Source: Acidobacteriota bacterium
Lineage (GTDB): Bacteria; Acidobacteriota; Blastocatellia; RBC074
Assembly: GCA_022614735.1 (NCBI GenBank)
Contig: JAKEHZ010000164.1
Coordinates: 1 to 21,540, forward strand
Reading direction: 5' to 3'
Length of the DNA: 21,540 nt
Every line of letters starts with the position of its first letter. Within the stretch, counting starts at the first letter, position 1. Of this stretch, positions 15,274 through 21,540 are shown piece after piece. Made by a program: the position numbers and the translations under genes. The notes under the pieces are model-generated. The model ran no database searches, was not told the DNA's origin, and saw only the letters and a program-made list of their open reading frames with translations.

Positions 15274-15389
15274 GGAGTCTGGAGTCTGGAGTCTGGAGTC
15301 TGGAGTCCGGGGTCCGGAGTCCGCACATCGGAAGTCAGAGTTATTCCGACTGGCACACTCCGGACCCCGGACTCCAGACTCCAGACTCC
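15274..15389. repeat. Heptamer-unit inverted repeat (GGAGTCT/GGAGTCC family) between rlmN and nadB
   Basis: The left arm 15274-15331 (58 nt) pairs with 15346-15389 (44 nt). The left arm has four GGAGTCT units where the right has two, a difference of exactly 14 nt. The core stem TCGGAA (15328-15333) with TTCCGA (15344-15349) matches the core of the 13583 element, with an A-T to G-C swap. The element lies 4 nt from the rlmN stop and 11 nt upstream of the nadB start on the minus strand. Confidence 0.95.
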
Positions 15390-15393
15390 ACCC

Positions 15394-16440
15394 TCATCCC
15401 TGAGCTTGATGCCGCGCCGCCAATTGTCCGCACGCCGCCGAAATATCCTGCCCGCGCGGTCGTCGAATGAATGCTGCCACATTCTTATCAACCAGAACTT
15501 TCTGGAAACTCAGGATACGCTCCATCGGCGAGGCGGCGTATGGAAGCTCCGGGGCAGGGTTATGCGGAATAAGGTTGACTTTCGCGCGGATACCGTCGAG
15601 CAATTTTACCAACCTCCGTGCGTCTTCGTCCGAATCGTTGATGTCGTCAAGCATGACATATTCAAATGTCAGTCGTTCGCGGTCGCCCAGCGGATATGCA
15701 CGGCAAGCTTTGATCAGTTCTTCGAGTGAATATTTCCGATTGATCGGCATCAAATCTGTTCGCTGCTCTTCAGTAGTCGCGCAAAGCGAAATTGCGAGGT
15801 GGGGACGAACTGATTCTTTGGCGAGATCGTAAATACGCGGAACAATGCCTGAAGTTGAGACCGTCACACGTTTCACGCTGATACCGAGACCTTTCTCCTC
15901 GGCCATGATCCGAATGGACTTTAAGACTTCGACGTAATTCAGAAAACTTTCGCCCATCCCCATAAAGACCAGGTTTGTCCCATGCGGCGGCTGAGCGCCC
16001 ACCCCATGGACCTCGTTCAGCACGATGATGACTTGCGAGATAATCTCGCCTGCGGTCATATTTCGTTTGACGCCTAGTTGCGCAGTCATACAAAACTTGC
16101 AGCCCACGGCACAGCCGACCTGGCAACTGAGGCAGATCGTGTCGCGCCGGTCTTCGGGCATAAATACGGCTTCAGCCTCGCGACCATCACGGAGCTTGAG
16201 CAGGTATCGCCGCGTTCCATCACTCGAGTAAAAAACTTTTTCTATCTCCGTTAGAGTAACGCAGGCAATTTCACCAAGTTTTTGGCGCAGCGCTCGGCTG
16301 AACTCGGTCATCTGAGAGAACTCGAGCACACGACGTCCATAGATCGCCTGGTATAGTTGTTTGCCGCGAAATGGCGCTTCACCTAACTCTTTCGCAAACT
16401 CGATCATTTCTTCTTCAGTTTTGCCCAGTAGCACAATCAT
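15394..16440 (-). CDS. rlmN: Dual-specificity 23S rRNA/tRNA adenine C2-methyltransferase RlmN
   Basis: 348 residues from ATG 16440 (MIVLLGKTEEEMIEFAKELG). The radical-SAM cluster motif is SCQVGCAVGCKFCMTAQLG (CX3CX2C), followed by GMGESFLNYVEVLKSI. Near the C-terminus is QDISAACGQLAARH, whose Cys is the methyl-carrying cysteine in RlmN enzymes (ACGQL). The protein methylates A2503 of 23S rRNA and A37 of tRNAs at C2, with two SAM molecules and a 4Fe-4S cluster. The frame is open to 16524, but that extra 28-residue tail lacks similarity to the family; ATG 16440 fits RlmN length. No strong Shine-Dalgarno is seen. It is followed by nadB across a hairpin. Confidence 0.95.
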   Translation of the reverse strand: MIVLLGKTEEEMIEFAKELGEAPFRGKQLYQAIYGRRVLEFSQMTEFSRALRQKLGEIACVTLTEIEKVFYSSDGTRRYLLKLRDGREAEAVFMPEDRRDTICLSCQVGCAVGCKFCMTAQLGVKRNMTAGEIISQVIIVLNEVHGVGAQPPHGTNLVFMGMGESFLNYVEVLKSIRIMAEEKGLGISVKRVTVSTSGIVPRIYDLAKESVRPHLAISLCATTEEQRTDLMPINRKYSLEELIKACRAYPLGDRERLTFEYVMLDDINDSDEDARRLVKLLDGIRAKVNLIPHNPAPELPYAASPMERILSFQKVLVDKNVAAFIRRPRGQDISAACGQLAARHQAQG

Positions 16441-16490
16441 CAAGATAAATTTTATCTTTGTGTATAGCGTTGTGCAATTTGATGAACTGG

Positions 16491-16509
16491 ACCCCGGCCG
16501 AACCGGGGT
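16491..16509. other. Small GC-rich stem-loop upstream of rlmN
   Basis: ACCCCGG (16491-16497) pairs with CCGGGGT (16503-16509) around a 5-nt loop. It lies in the 146-nt divergent spacer between rlmN and the glycosyltransferase gene. There is no U-tract. It may be a 5'-leader structure, or have no function. Confidence 0.35.
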
Positions 16510-16586
16510 TGAGGCAGAGTTCATTATTTGCTGCTCTCGGCGAAGTGTGGTAAAACCCCCACTAATTTATTCGCTGCTGAAAGGAT

Positions 16587-17420
16587 ATGACTAATAAACA
16601 GCCCACATCTCAACCATGGAAGAGCATCAGTGTTTTCTTCCCTGCGTTCAATGATGAAGGTTCTATCGCCTCAGTGGTCTGCAAAACTCTCGCATTGCTG
16701 CCGAGCTTTACCGATGATTACGAAATCATAGTGGTAAACGATGGGAGCAGTGATAGTACTGCTGCTGTGCTGAACGATCTTGCACGAAGGCATCCCTCTG
16801 TGAAAGTTATCCATCACGAACGCAATCTAGGTTATGGTGGCGCGCTTCGCACTGGCTTCACACACGCGCAGAAAGATCTGATCTTTTACACCGATGGCGA
16901 TGGGCAGTACGATGTGAACGAGCTGGCAAAATTGATTCCATTGATGGTTGAGGAAGTGGATGTTGTCAACGGCTACAAGATCAAACGTTCGGACAGCAAA
17001 CGCCGCGTCGTGCTTGGTGAAATATACAAGTATCTTGCGCGTCTCTTGTTTCGCCTGCCCATTCGCGATGTCGATTGCGATTTCAGGCTGATCCGCCGGC
17101 GCGCAATTCAATCAATTGAACTGGTCTCGACTAGCGGCGTCGTTTGCACCGAGATGATTTACAAATTAAACAGACTCGGGTGCCGTTTCGCCGAATCGCC
17201 GGTGCATCACTATCCGCGCATGCACGGGCAATCTCAATTTTTCACTCTTCCCAGTGTGGCGCGGACGGCGATAGACTTCTTTCTGTTATGGTTGATGCTG
17301 GTCGTCTTACAGCGGTTGAGAAGGAAACATTCAAGACTTCTCGCAAAAGATAGCGTAGGGCTTGAGAAGTGGATTGTCTTGATCATCGGCAAAACTTTGG
17401 CATTCTTCACGTGGCATTAA
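16587..17420 (+). CDS. GT2-family glycosyltransferase (polyprenyl-phosphate sugar transferase-like)
   Basis: 277 residues with a GT-A fold. SVFFPAFNDEGSI (15-27) is the nucleotide-binding start, VVNDGSSDST (49-58) follows, and YTDGDGQYD (101-109) carries the metal-binding DXD (Asp103, Asp105). RNLGYGGALRTGF is typical of DPM1/GtrB-like enzymes that transfer a sugar to dolichyl- or undecaprenyl-phosphate. The C-terminal half has a hydrophobic helix (AIDFFLLWLMLVVLQ, about 230-245) that suggests membrane association. It would supply lipid-linked sugar for a surface glycan; donor and acceptor are not readable. ATG 16587 follows AAGGAT with short spacing. Its TAA overlaps the stop of the convergent membrane-protein gene. 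Confidence 0.9.
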   Translation: MTNKQPTSQPWKSISVFFPAFNDEGSIASVVCKTLALLPSFTDDYEIIVVNDGSSDSTAAVLNDLARRHPSVKVIHHERNLGYGGALRTGFTHAQKDLIFYTDGDGQYDVNELAKLIPLMVEEVDVVNGYKIKRSDSKRRVVLGEIYKYLARLLFRLPIRDVDCDFRLIRRRAIQSIELVSTSGVVCTEMIYKLNRLGCRFAESPVHHYPRMHGQSQFFTLPSVARTAIDFFLLWLMLVVLQRLRRKHSRLLAKDSVGLEKWIVLIIGKTLAFFTWH

Positions 17421-19681
17421 TCCTGGCGCCGCGCCAGCTCAAAATTTATCACTCGAAAGACCAGTTCTCTAAAATCGTTCACCGGAAGTATACGCCGCGC
17501 ATTGCTTGAAAAATCAAGCACGTGCTCTCCTGGCGGCAGCGTGAATGCTTTGGAAAAAGGCTGCCCTTTCCAATCAACTTTTATCTCCTCGTTGAAGAAT
17601 CGGCTCTCCACCCGCACGATCCCGCCGTTGTCGGCTGCCAGGGTCATATCCAACCTCAGTTGCTGGTCTCTCGAAGTACGGTTGATCAATTTCATCACTC
17701 CCTTCGCGCCACACCACCGCCAACTCATGCCGTGGCCGAACTCCAGATCGGAAAAGCCCGATTGCCAGACGGCGATGATCGGCTGCAAAGCCGCTTCACG
17801 CTTCGCCGCCCACTGCTCCGGCGGGTACTTCTCTTTCAGTCTCTGTTGATACCCGGTCAAATCGAAGAAGGCCTGACGCTCGTTTGGGCTGACAATCGGC
17901 GGCGCCGATAACGTGTTCGATAATTCACTCTCGAGCTTCGCCCCGTTATCCATATAACCGAAACGGTCAATGTATATGCCGCCGAAGCCGACCCACGCCA
18001 GCGCCTCGGCCATCTCCTGCGCCGGTTTCGCCGCCACTTCGCGCGACCAGACGTAGTTCGCGCGCCCCTTTGTCGAGCCGTAACTCCACCGCAGCCGCCG
18101 GCTGTGGAGATACGGGCGCGCCTGGTCGTAATCGATCATCCGATGGATTTTGGGATTCTCGGGAAACGACATCAGTGGCAGTTGAAAGACCATCACACCC
18201 GGCGCCATAACGGATTCGACCTTATTCACGAAGACCTCGTCGTTCATGTACTCGTCGGTTAGCCGCTGGTGGTCTGGACGGAAACGCGGGCTAATTTGAT
18301 CCAACATGGCCAGAATCAAAGCCAATCCGAGCGCCGCGTGAAATACCATCCTTCGCTTCTGCGAATGCAGACGCCGCCGCGCAAACTCGTCCAGCCACAA
18401 CGCCACCGCGAAAAGCGCAAAGAAGGCGATGAAGATGCTGATCCGGTTGTAAGCCCTGATTTGCGGCAATCCGAAGAAGGCCACCAGCGAGCCGAAGCCG
18501 CCGATCGTACCCAGAAAAAGCGCCGCGCCCGTCAACAGGCTTAAGTAGTTGAACAGGCCTTTGACGCCTTCTGCGCTCAACCGCCGGATCTCAGGCTTGC
18601 GGAAAAAAAGCCACCAGAGCAGGCCGAGAAAACCCAGGCTGCCAATGACACCCAGCGAGGCGTCGTCGTTCTCGTTGATCAGAGGCCGCATGTTGTAATC
18701 AACCTTCACTTCGGACAGCCATTCGACGCGATGCCATCTGATCGGGAGTATCAATTGTGCGATTCGCAGGCCGTAAACGTCGGCATCGCCCGCCAGACGC
18801 CGCACGAAATGGACGCCACCCTGATCTGAAAACCGCGTAATGCTAGGCGCCAGGTTGATTGCCGTTTCGGCGAAGATCAGCGCGACCAGAAAGACGGGCA
18901 ATAACAGCGCGCCCGCGTCTTTCCGGCGCAAAGCGATCAGCCCGCCGGCCACCAGCAGAAAGAAACACGAGAAGAAAGCGTAGTAATACCCCACCGATCC
19001 AATCAGCACGCATAGAATCAGGCTGAAGACGAGTTTCGGATTGCGCCAGATCGCCCGCAGGCGGCCTCTCCCCTCATTGAACGGGGATAACTCTCCTCTG
19101 CCAATCCACAACGAGACCATCACAACCAGCGGAACAAAATAATAAGCTGACAGAAACAGGTGCTGCTGGCCGCGCGCGAAATGAAACGGCAGGAACGTGT
19201 AAAGCAGGCTCACAAAGATCGCCACGCCCCACGAAACGTCGAATCGCCGTAACACGTAGAGCGCGCTGACGACCGTCAGCGGGAAGCTGAGAAGGAAGAA
19301 AAAATTGAGAACGAGCGGATAATGCGACGTGATGAGCGACATCAATTTCAGCAGAACAAGATAGAAATTGTTATCGGAAGTCGGCACGTCGCGCAGGTCG
19401 AGTTTGTCAGGCGCGGCCAGCGATGCGTTTTCCAGATACCATCCATGATCAATCATTCCCTTGACCACCAGGTGGTAAAACACCGCGTCGCCATGATAGG
19501 TGAAGGGAATGCGGAAGTGCGCATTGCGCAGGTCCATGACCCAGACGAGTATCAACAGGCACAGCGCGAGCGCCACCCCGTAACCCATCAGGTTTTGCGC
19601 CACCGGCCGCATCAGGGTACGCGTGAGGGTTTTCGATTCAATCGCGGAATTGTCCGCGAGGGTTTGCTCTTCGAGTGCCAT
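17417..19681 (-). CDS. Large polytopic membrane protein, possible GT-C-type glycosyltransferase
   Basis: 754 residues. A short cytoplasmic N-terminus (about 1-30) leads to a first helix (about 31-50), then many hydrophobic segments in the first 470 residues, for example LVLNFFFLLSFPLTVVSALYVL and LVFSLILCVLIGSVGYYYAF. The loop after the first helix has FTYHGDAVFYH (60-70), placed like the acidic catalytic motif of GT-C transferases. The C-terminal 280 residues are soluble and end in a strand-rich region (SFSKAFTLPP-type and LDFSSNARR) that may be a beta-sandwich. The family is not recognised with certainty: an oligosaccharyl/arabinosyl-type GT-C enzyme or a YfhO-like protein are the alternatives. 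Neighbours (GT2, methyltransferase) suggest surface-glycan work. Start ATG 19681, with GGAAAG upstream. Confidence 0.6.
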   Translation of the reverse strand: MALEEQTLADNSAIESKTLTRTLMRPVAQNLMGYGVALALCLLILVWVMDLRNAHFRIPFTYHGDAVFYHLVVKGMIDHGWYLENASLAAPDKLDLRDVPTSDNNFYLVLLKLMSLITSHYPLVLNFFFLLSFPLTVVSALYVLRRFDVSWGVAIFVSLLYTFLPFHFARGQQHLFLSAYYFVPLVVMVSLWIGRGELSPFNEGRGRLRAIWRNPKLVFSLILCVLIGSVGYYYAFFSCFFLLVAGGLIALRRKDAGALLLPVFLVALIFAETAINLAPSITRFSDQGGVHFVRRLAGDADVYGLRIAQLILPIRWHRVEWLSEVKVDYNMRPLINENDDASLGVIGSLGFLGLLWWLFFRKPEIRRLSAEGVKGLFNYLSLLTGAALFLGTIGGFGSLVAFFGLPQIRAYNRISIFIAFFALFAVALWLDEFARRRLHSQKRRMVFHAALGLALILAMLDQISPRFRPDHQRLTDEYMNDEVFVNKVESVMAPGVMVFQLPLMSFPENPKIHRMIDYDQARPYLHSRRLRWSYGSTKGRANYVWSREVAAKPAQEMAEALAWVGFGGIYIDRFGYMDNGAKLESELSNTLSAPPIVSPNERQAFFDLTGYQQRLKEKYPPEQWAAKREAALQPIIAVWQSGFSDLEFGHGMSWRWCGAKGVMKLINRTSRDQQLRLDMTLAADNGGIVRVESRFFNEEIKVDWKGQPFSKAFTLPPGEHVLDFSSNARRILPVNDFRELVFRVINFELARRQD

Positions 19682-19803
19682 CTTTCCGTTCTCCGCGTTT
19701 TTTAATGAATAAGAATGCGGTTGCGGGAGGCAGTCTACGCCTGAGAGAGCGTATTGCCAAGCCTTTCACTCTCGCTGATTCTCGGCTAAATTCCCGCGCG
19801 ACT

Positions 19804-20580
19804 ATGCAGACCGAAGATTACGAACATCTCTATCGCCTCGAAGAAACCTTCTGGTGGTTCGCCGGAATGCGGGAAATCACCGCTGTTCTGCTCGATCCTT
19901 TTCTTCCGCCACGTGACCGCGTGATTCTGGATGCTGGCTGCGGAACCGGAGGCAATCTCGAATGGTTGACGCGTTACGCGGGCGGCGGGCGCGTCACTGG
20001 CATTGATCTGATTGCGACAGCTCTCGAATTCTGTCAAAAGCGAAACCACGAACGATTGGCTCAGGCGTCGGCGACCGATCTGCCTTTCGCCGACCAATCA
20101 TTCGACCTGGTCACGAGTTTCGATGTGCTGGTGCAGATTCCGGGCCCTGCCTCCGACCAGCAGGCGATGCGGGAGATGTTTCGAGTATTGAAGCCCGGCG
20201 GGATCGCGTTCGTGCGCGGCGCGGCTTTTGAATGGATGAAGAGCGGCCACGACCGCGCGCTCGGCACCCAGCGGCGGTACAATCTCGATGAATTGCGGGA
20301 AAAGTTAAAGCGCGCCGGGTTTGAGGTTCTGCGCGAGACCTACGCCAACAGCCTGCTCTTCCCCATCGCCGCGATTCGACGGTTGCTGCTCAAACGGCTG
20401 GGACTTGCCGATGAGGGGTCGGATGTCAAACCGCTCCCGAAAAACCTGCAATGGATCAATCGCATTTTAATGAACGCTCTGCTTTGGGAGGCGAGAAGGC
20501 TGCGCGATCCGAACGCGCGGCTGTCCGTGGGGCTGTCAGCAATCTGCATCGCGCGGAGACCGAATGGTCACCATGAGTGA
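19804..20580 (+). CDS. Class I SAM-dependent methyltransferase
   Basis: 258 residues from ATG 19804. Motif I is VILDAGCGTGGNLEWL (40-55), the SAM-binding glycine loop; GIDLI (66-70) is the acidic end of strand 2; DLPFADQSFDLV (92-103) and FRVLKPGGIAFVRG (126-139) are later Methyltransf_11 motifs. The N-terminus YEHLYRLEETFWWFAGMRE is often found in methyltransferases of sugar or lipid pathways. The substrate is unknown; the divergent membrane protein and nearby glycosyltransferase suggest a glycan or lipid. The frame is open back to 19675, which would overlap the neighbour's start codon; the family start is at 19804. No clear Shine-Dalgarno is seen. Confidence 0.88.
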   Translation: MQTEDYEHLYRLEETFWWFAGMREITAVLLDPFLPPRDRVILDAGCGTGGNLEWLTRYAGGGRVTGIDLIATALEFCQKRNHERLAQASATDLPFADQSFDLVTSFDVLVQIPGPASDQQAMREMFRVLKPGGIAFVRGAAFEWMKSGHDRALGTQRRYNLDELREKLKRAGFEVLRETYANSLLFPIAAIRRLLLKRLGLADEGSDVKPLPKNLQWINRILMNALLWEARRLRDPNARLSVGLSAICIARRPNGHHE

Positions 20581-20671
20581 TTGTTCAGTATAGGATGGTA
20601 TCTGCTGGTGCTCGTCAATCGGTGAATTGCAAGTCACCAATACCGTCCCTCTCGGCAAACACACAATCAAC

Positions 20672-21010
20672 TTAAGAAATCAATACCTCAGGATGGTTTT
20701 TAACGATGTTCAGCAATTTCAATGCGGCATCGCTTGGGACTCGCAGCCCCTGCTCCCAGGCTTGCAATGTTTTGACGCTGACATTGAGCAATCGCGCGAA
20801 CACTGCTTGTGAGCAATTGAACTGCTCGCGCAACTCAACGATCTCTTCCCGCGTCATCTGGTCAGGAGGCGCAGGGAGAATCGTAGTACGCGCGTTGATT
20901 TGTTCGCCACGAGAGTGTCGCAGGGCCTGGTCGAGGGATTGCATCAATTCACCAAACAATTCATCACTCATGTACTTTTGCTTCTTGCGCTTCTTGCCGA
21001 TCGTTTTCAT
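20672..21010 (-). CDS. higA: HigA-type antitoxin, XRE-family DNA-binding protein
   Basis: 112 residues. A basic N-terminus (MKTIGKKRKKQKY) is followed by a helical stretch (SDELFGELMQSLDQALRH) and a Cro/C1-type helix-turn-helix (about 55-105: EEIVELREQFNCSQAVFARLLNVSVKTLQAWEQG). The layout is that of HigA2/NadS-like antitoxins, where the N-terminal part binds the toxin and the HTH binds the operator. It is downstream of the toxin gene, the reversed order typical of higBA. Its ATG lies 5 nt after the toxin stop, and the Shine-Dalgarno AAGGAG overlaps the end of the toxin gene, so translation is coupled. A palindromic operator lies in the promoter. No other gene joins this unit. Confidence 0.88.
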   Translation of the reverse strand: MKTIGKKRKKQKYMSDELFGELMQSLDQALRHSRGEQINARTTILPAPPDQMTREEIVELREQFNCSQAVFARLLNVSVKTLQAWEQGLRVPSDAALKLLNIVKNHPEVLIS

Positions 21011-21015
21011 GACCT

Positions 21016-21375
21016 CTACTCCTTGTTTGCTCCTTTGATCATCTCGACCATTGCGGCAACCTGTTTGGCTTGCTCCGGCGATAGGTTTGCCTGTTCATTC
21101 TTACTGAAAAGCAGTAGGAGAAATATTTTCTCACGATGCTCCAGATATAGATAAATGTAACGGAAACTCCCTCTCTTTCCACGTGAGCTGTGTGGGTCAG
21201 ATATTCGCCCCTTGCGAGCGCCGCCTGTGCCCTTTATCACTGGCCACCGCTCAGGGTCGGCCAGAAGGTCAGTCTGTATAGCGAAAAGCGTCTCGAGAGA
21301 AGTGAGCATCTCAAGTTGTCGCATAAACACCGGCATCTCGATAAATGTATAGAGCTTTTGGCTTTCCTCGCCCAC
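21016..21375 (-). CDS. higB: HigB/RelE-type toxin of a type II toxin-antitoxin system
   Basis: 119 residues if GTG 21375 is used. The opening LYTFIEMPVFMRQLEML resembles the HigB2/RelE start TFVETPIFTRRI. The body has the RelE-like pattern GTGGARKGRISDPHSSRGKRGSFRYI, with basic and aromatic residues at the mRNA-binding face, then YLYLEHREKIFLLLLFSKNEQANLSPEQ. Such toxins cut mRNA in the ribosomal A site. The paired XRE antitoxin follows. The start is uncertain: GTG 21375 would lie within a few nt of the expected transcription start, giving an almost leaderless message, and Met13 (ATG at 21339) is an alternative but would cut into the conserved N-terminal strand. Confidence 0.85.
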   Translation of the reverse strand: MGEESQKLYTFIEMPVFMRQLEMLTSLETLFAIQTDLLADPERWPVIKGTGGARKGRISDPHSSRGKRGSFRYIYLYLEHREKIFLLLLFSKNEQANLSPEQAKQVAAMVEMIKGANKE

Positions 21376-21381
21376 TGGCTA

Positions 21382-21410
21382 AGTATCCTACATAGTAGTA
21401 TACTTGTCAA
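21382..21410 (-). promoter_or_regulatory. higBA promoter with overlapping palindromic operator
   Basis: On the minus strand TTGACA (21410-21405) is a perfect -35 box, 17 nt before GATACT (21387-21382, 4 of 6 -10 bases). The 23-bp segment 21382-21404 is a near-perfect palindrome (AGTATaCTAC, TGT/TAT centre, GTAGgATACT), with 9 of 11 pairs matching, that covers the whole spacer and the -10. This is the expected place for a HigA operator giving autorepression. Confidence 0.7.
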
Positions 21411-21540
21411 GATACTGTTGCGCTGGAGTGGCTGCGGGGTCAGCTCTGAAGAACCAAAATTCTTCGCACAGGAAATGCTGCCTAAACAGCCATTTACAAA
21501 AACATCATGAATTATTTTTTCGCGCTGACGGTTTTTCGGC

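Noticed and set aside
15263..15328. N-terminal extension of nadB through the heptamer hairpin (TPDSRLQ repeats)
   Set aside because: The residues come from translating the repeat; the conserved FAD-binding start begins at ATG 15262.
20581..20671. Spacer between methyltransferase and higA
   Set aside because: No reading frame, hairpin or tandem unit was recognised.
21507..21540. Possible start of a plus-strand gene (MNYFFALTVFR)
   Set aside because: Only 11 codons are visible, with no Shine-Dalgarno; not enough to call a gene.

Overview
The window looks like a chromosomal segment of an Acidobacteriota-type Gram-negative bacterium, possibly class Blastocatellia. This is an inference from gene content: an LPS-export, RpoN, HPF, RapZ and regulatory-PTS cluster, a BlaI/M56-TonB sensor pair, and moderately GC-rich DNA with compact spacers. 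No rRNA, tRNA, CRISPR array, insertion sequence or transposase was seen.

Layout. 1-767 (-) holds the N-terminal part of a GMC-family flavin oxidoreductase cut by the window edge. 1052-3962 (+) is a two-gene unit: a BlaI/MecI-type repressor and an M56 (BlaR1-like) membrane peptidase whose C-terminus carries two TonB-C-like domains. 4190-13580 (+) is a long co-directional run: an LptC/LptA-like protein, LptB, sigma-54, long-form HPF, RapZ, a mannose-type EIIA, HPr and enzyme I. This joins LPS transport to the nitrogen/carbon regulatory PTS; no sugar permease (EIIB/C) and no HPr kinase lies in the window. 13703-16440 (-) holds nadB and rlmN. 16587-20580 holds a GT2 glycosyltransferase (+), a large polytopic membrane protein (-) and a SAM methyltransferase (+), probably for a surface glycan or lipid-linked sugar. 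20672-21375 (-) is a HigBA-type toxin-antitoxin pair with its own promoter and operator.

The most unusual content is not protein-coding. Eight long intergenic inverted repeats occur at 868-979, 3961-4079, 7379-7446, 9076-9174, 10767-10950, 11392-11468, 13583-13691 and 15274-15389. Most have arms built from short tandem units of 7, 8 or 9 nt. Six have arms that differ in length by exactly one or two whole units. Seven lie 0 to 11 nt after a stop codon. Two share a core stem with a compensatory base-pair change. Several genes directly after an element have no visible Shine-Dalgarno sequence. This looks like a dispersed family of tandem-unit hairpins that targets, or is tolerated at, gene 3' ends.
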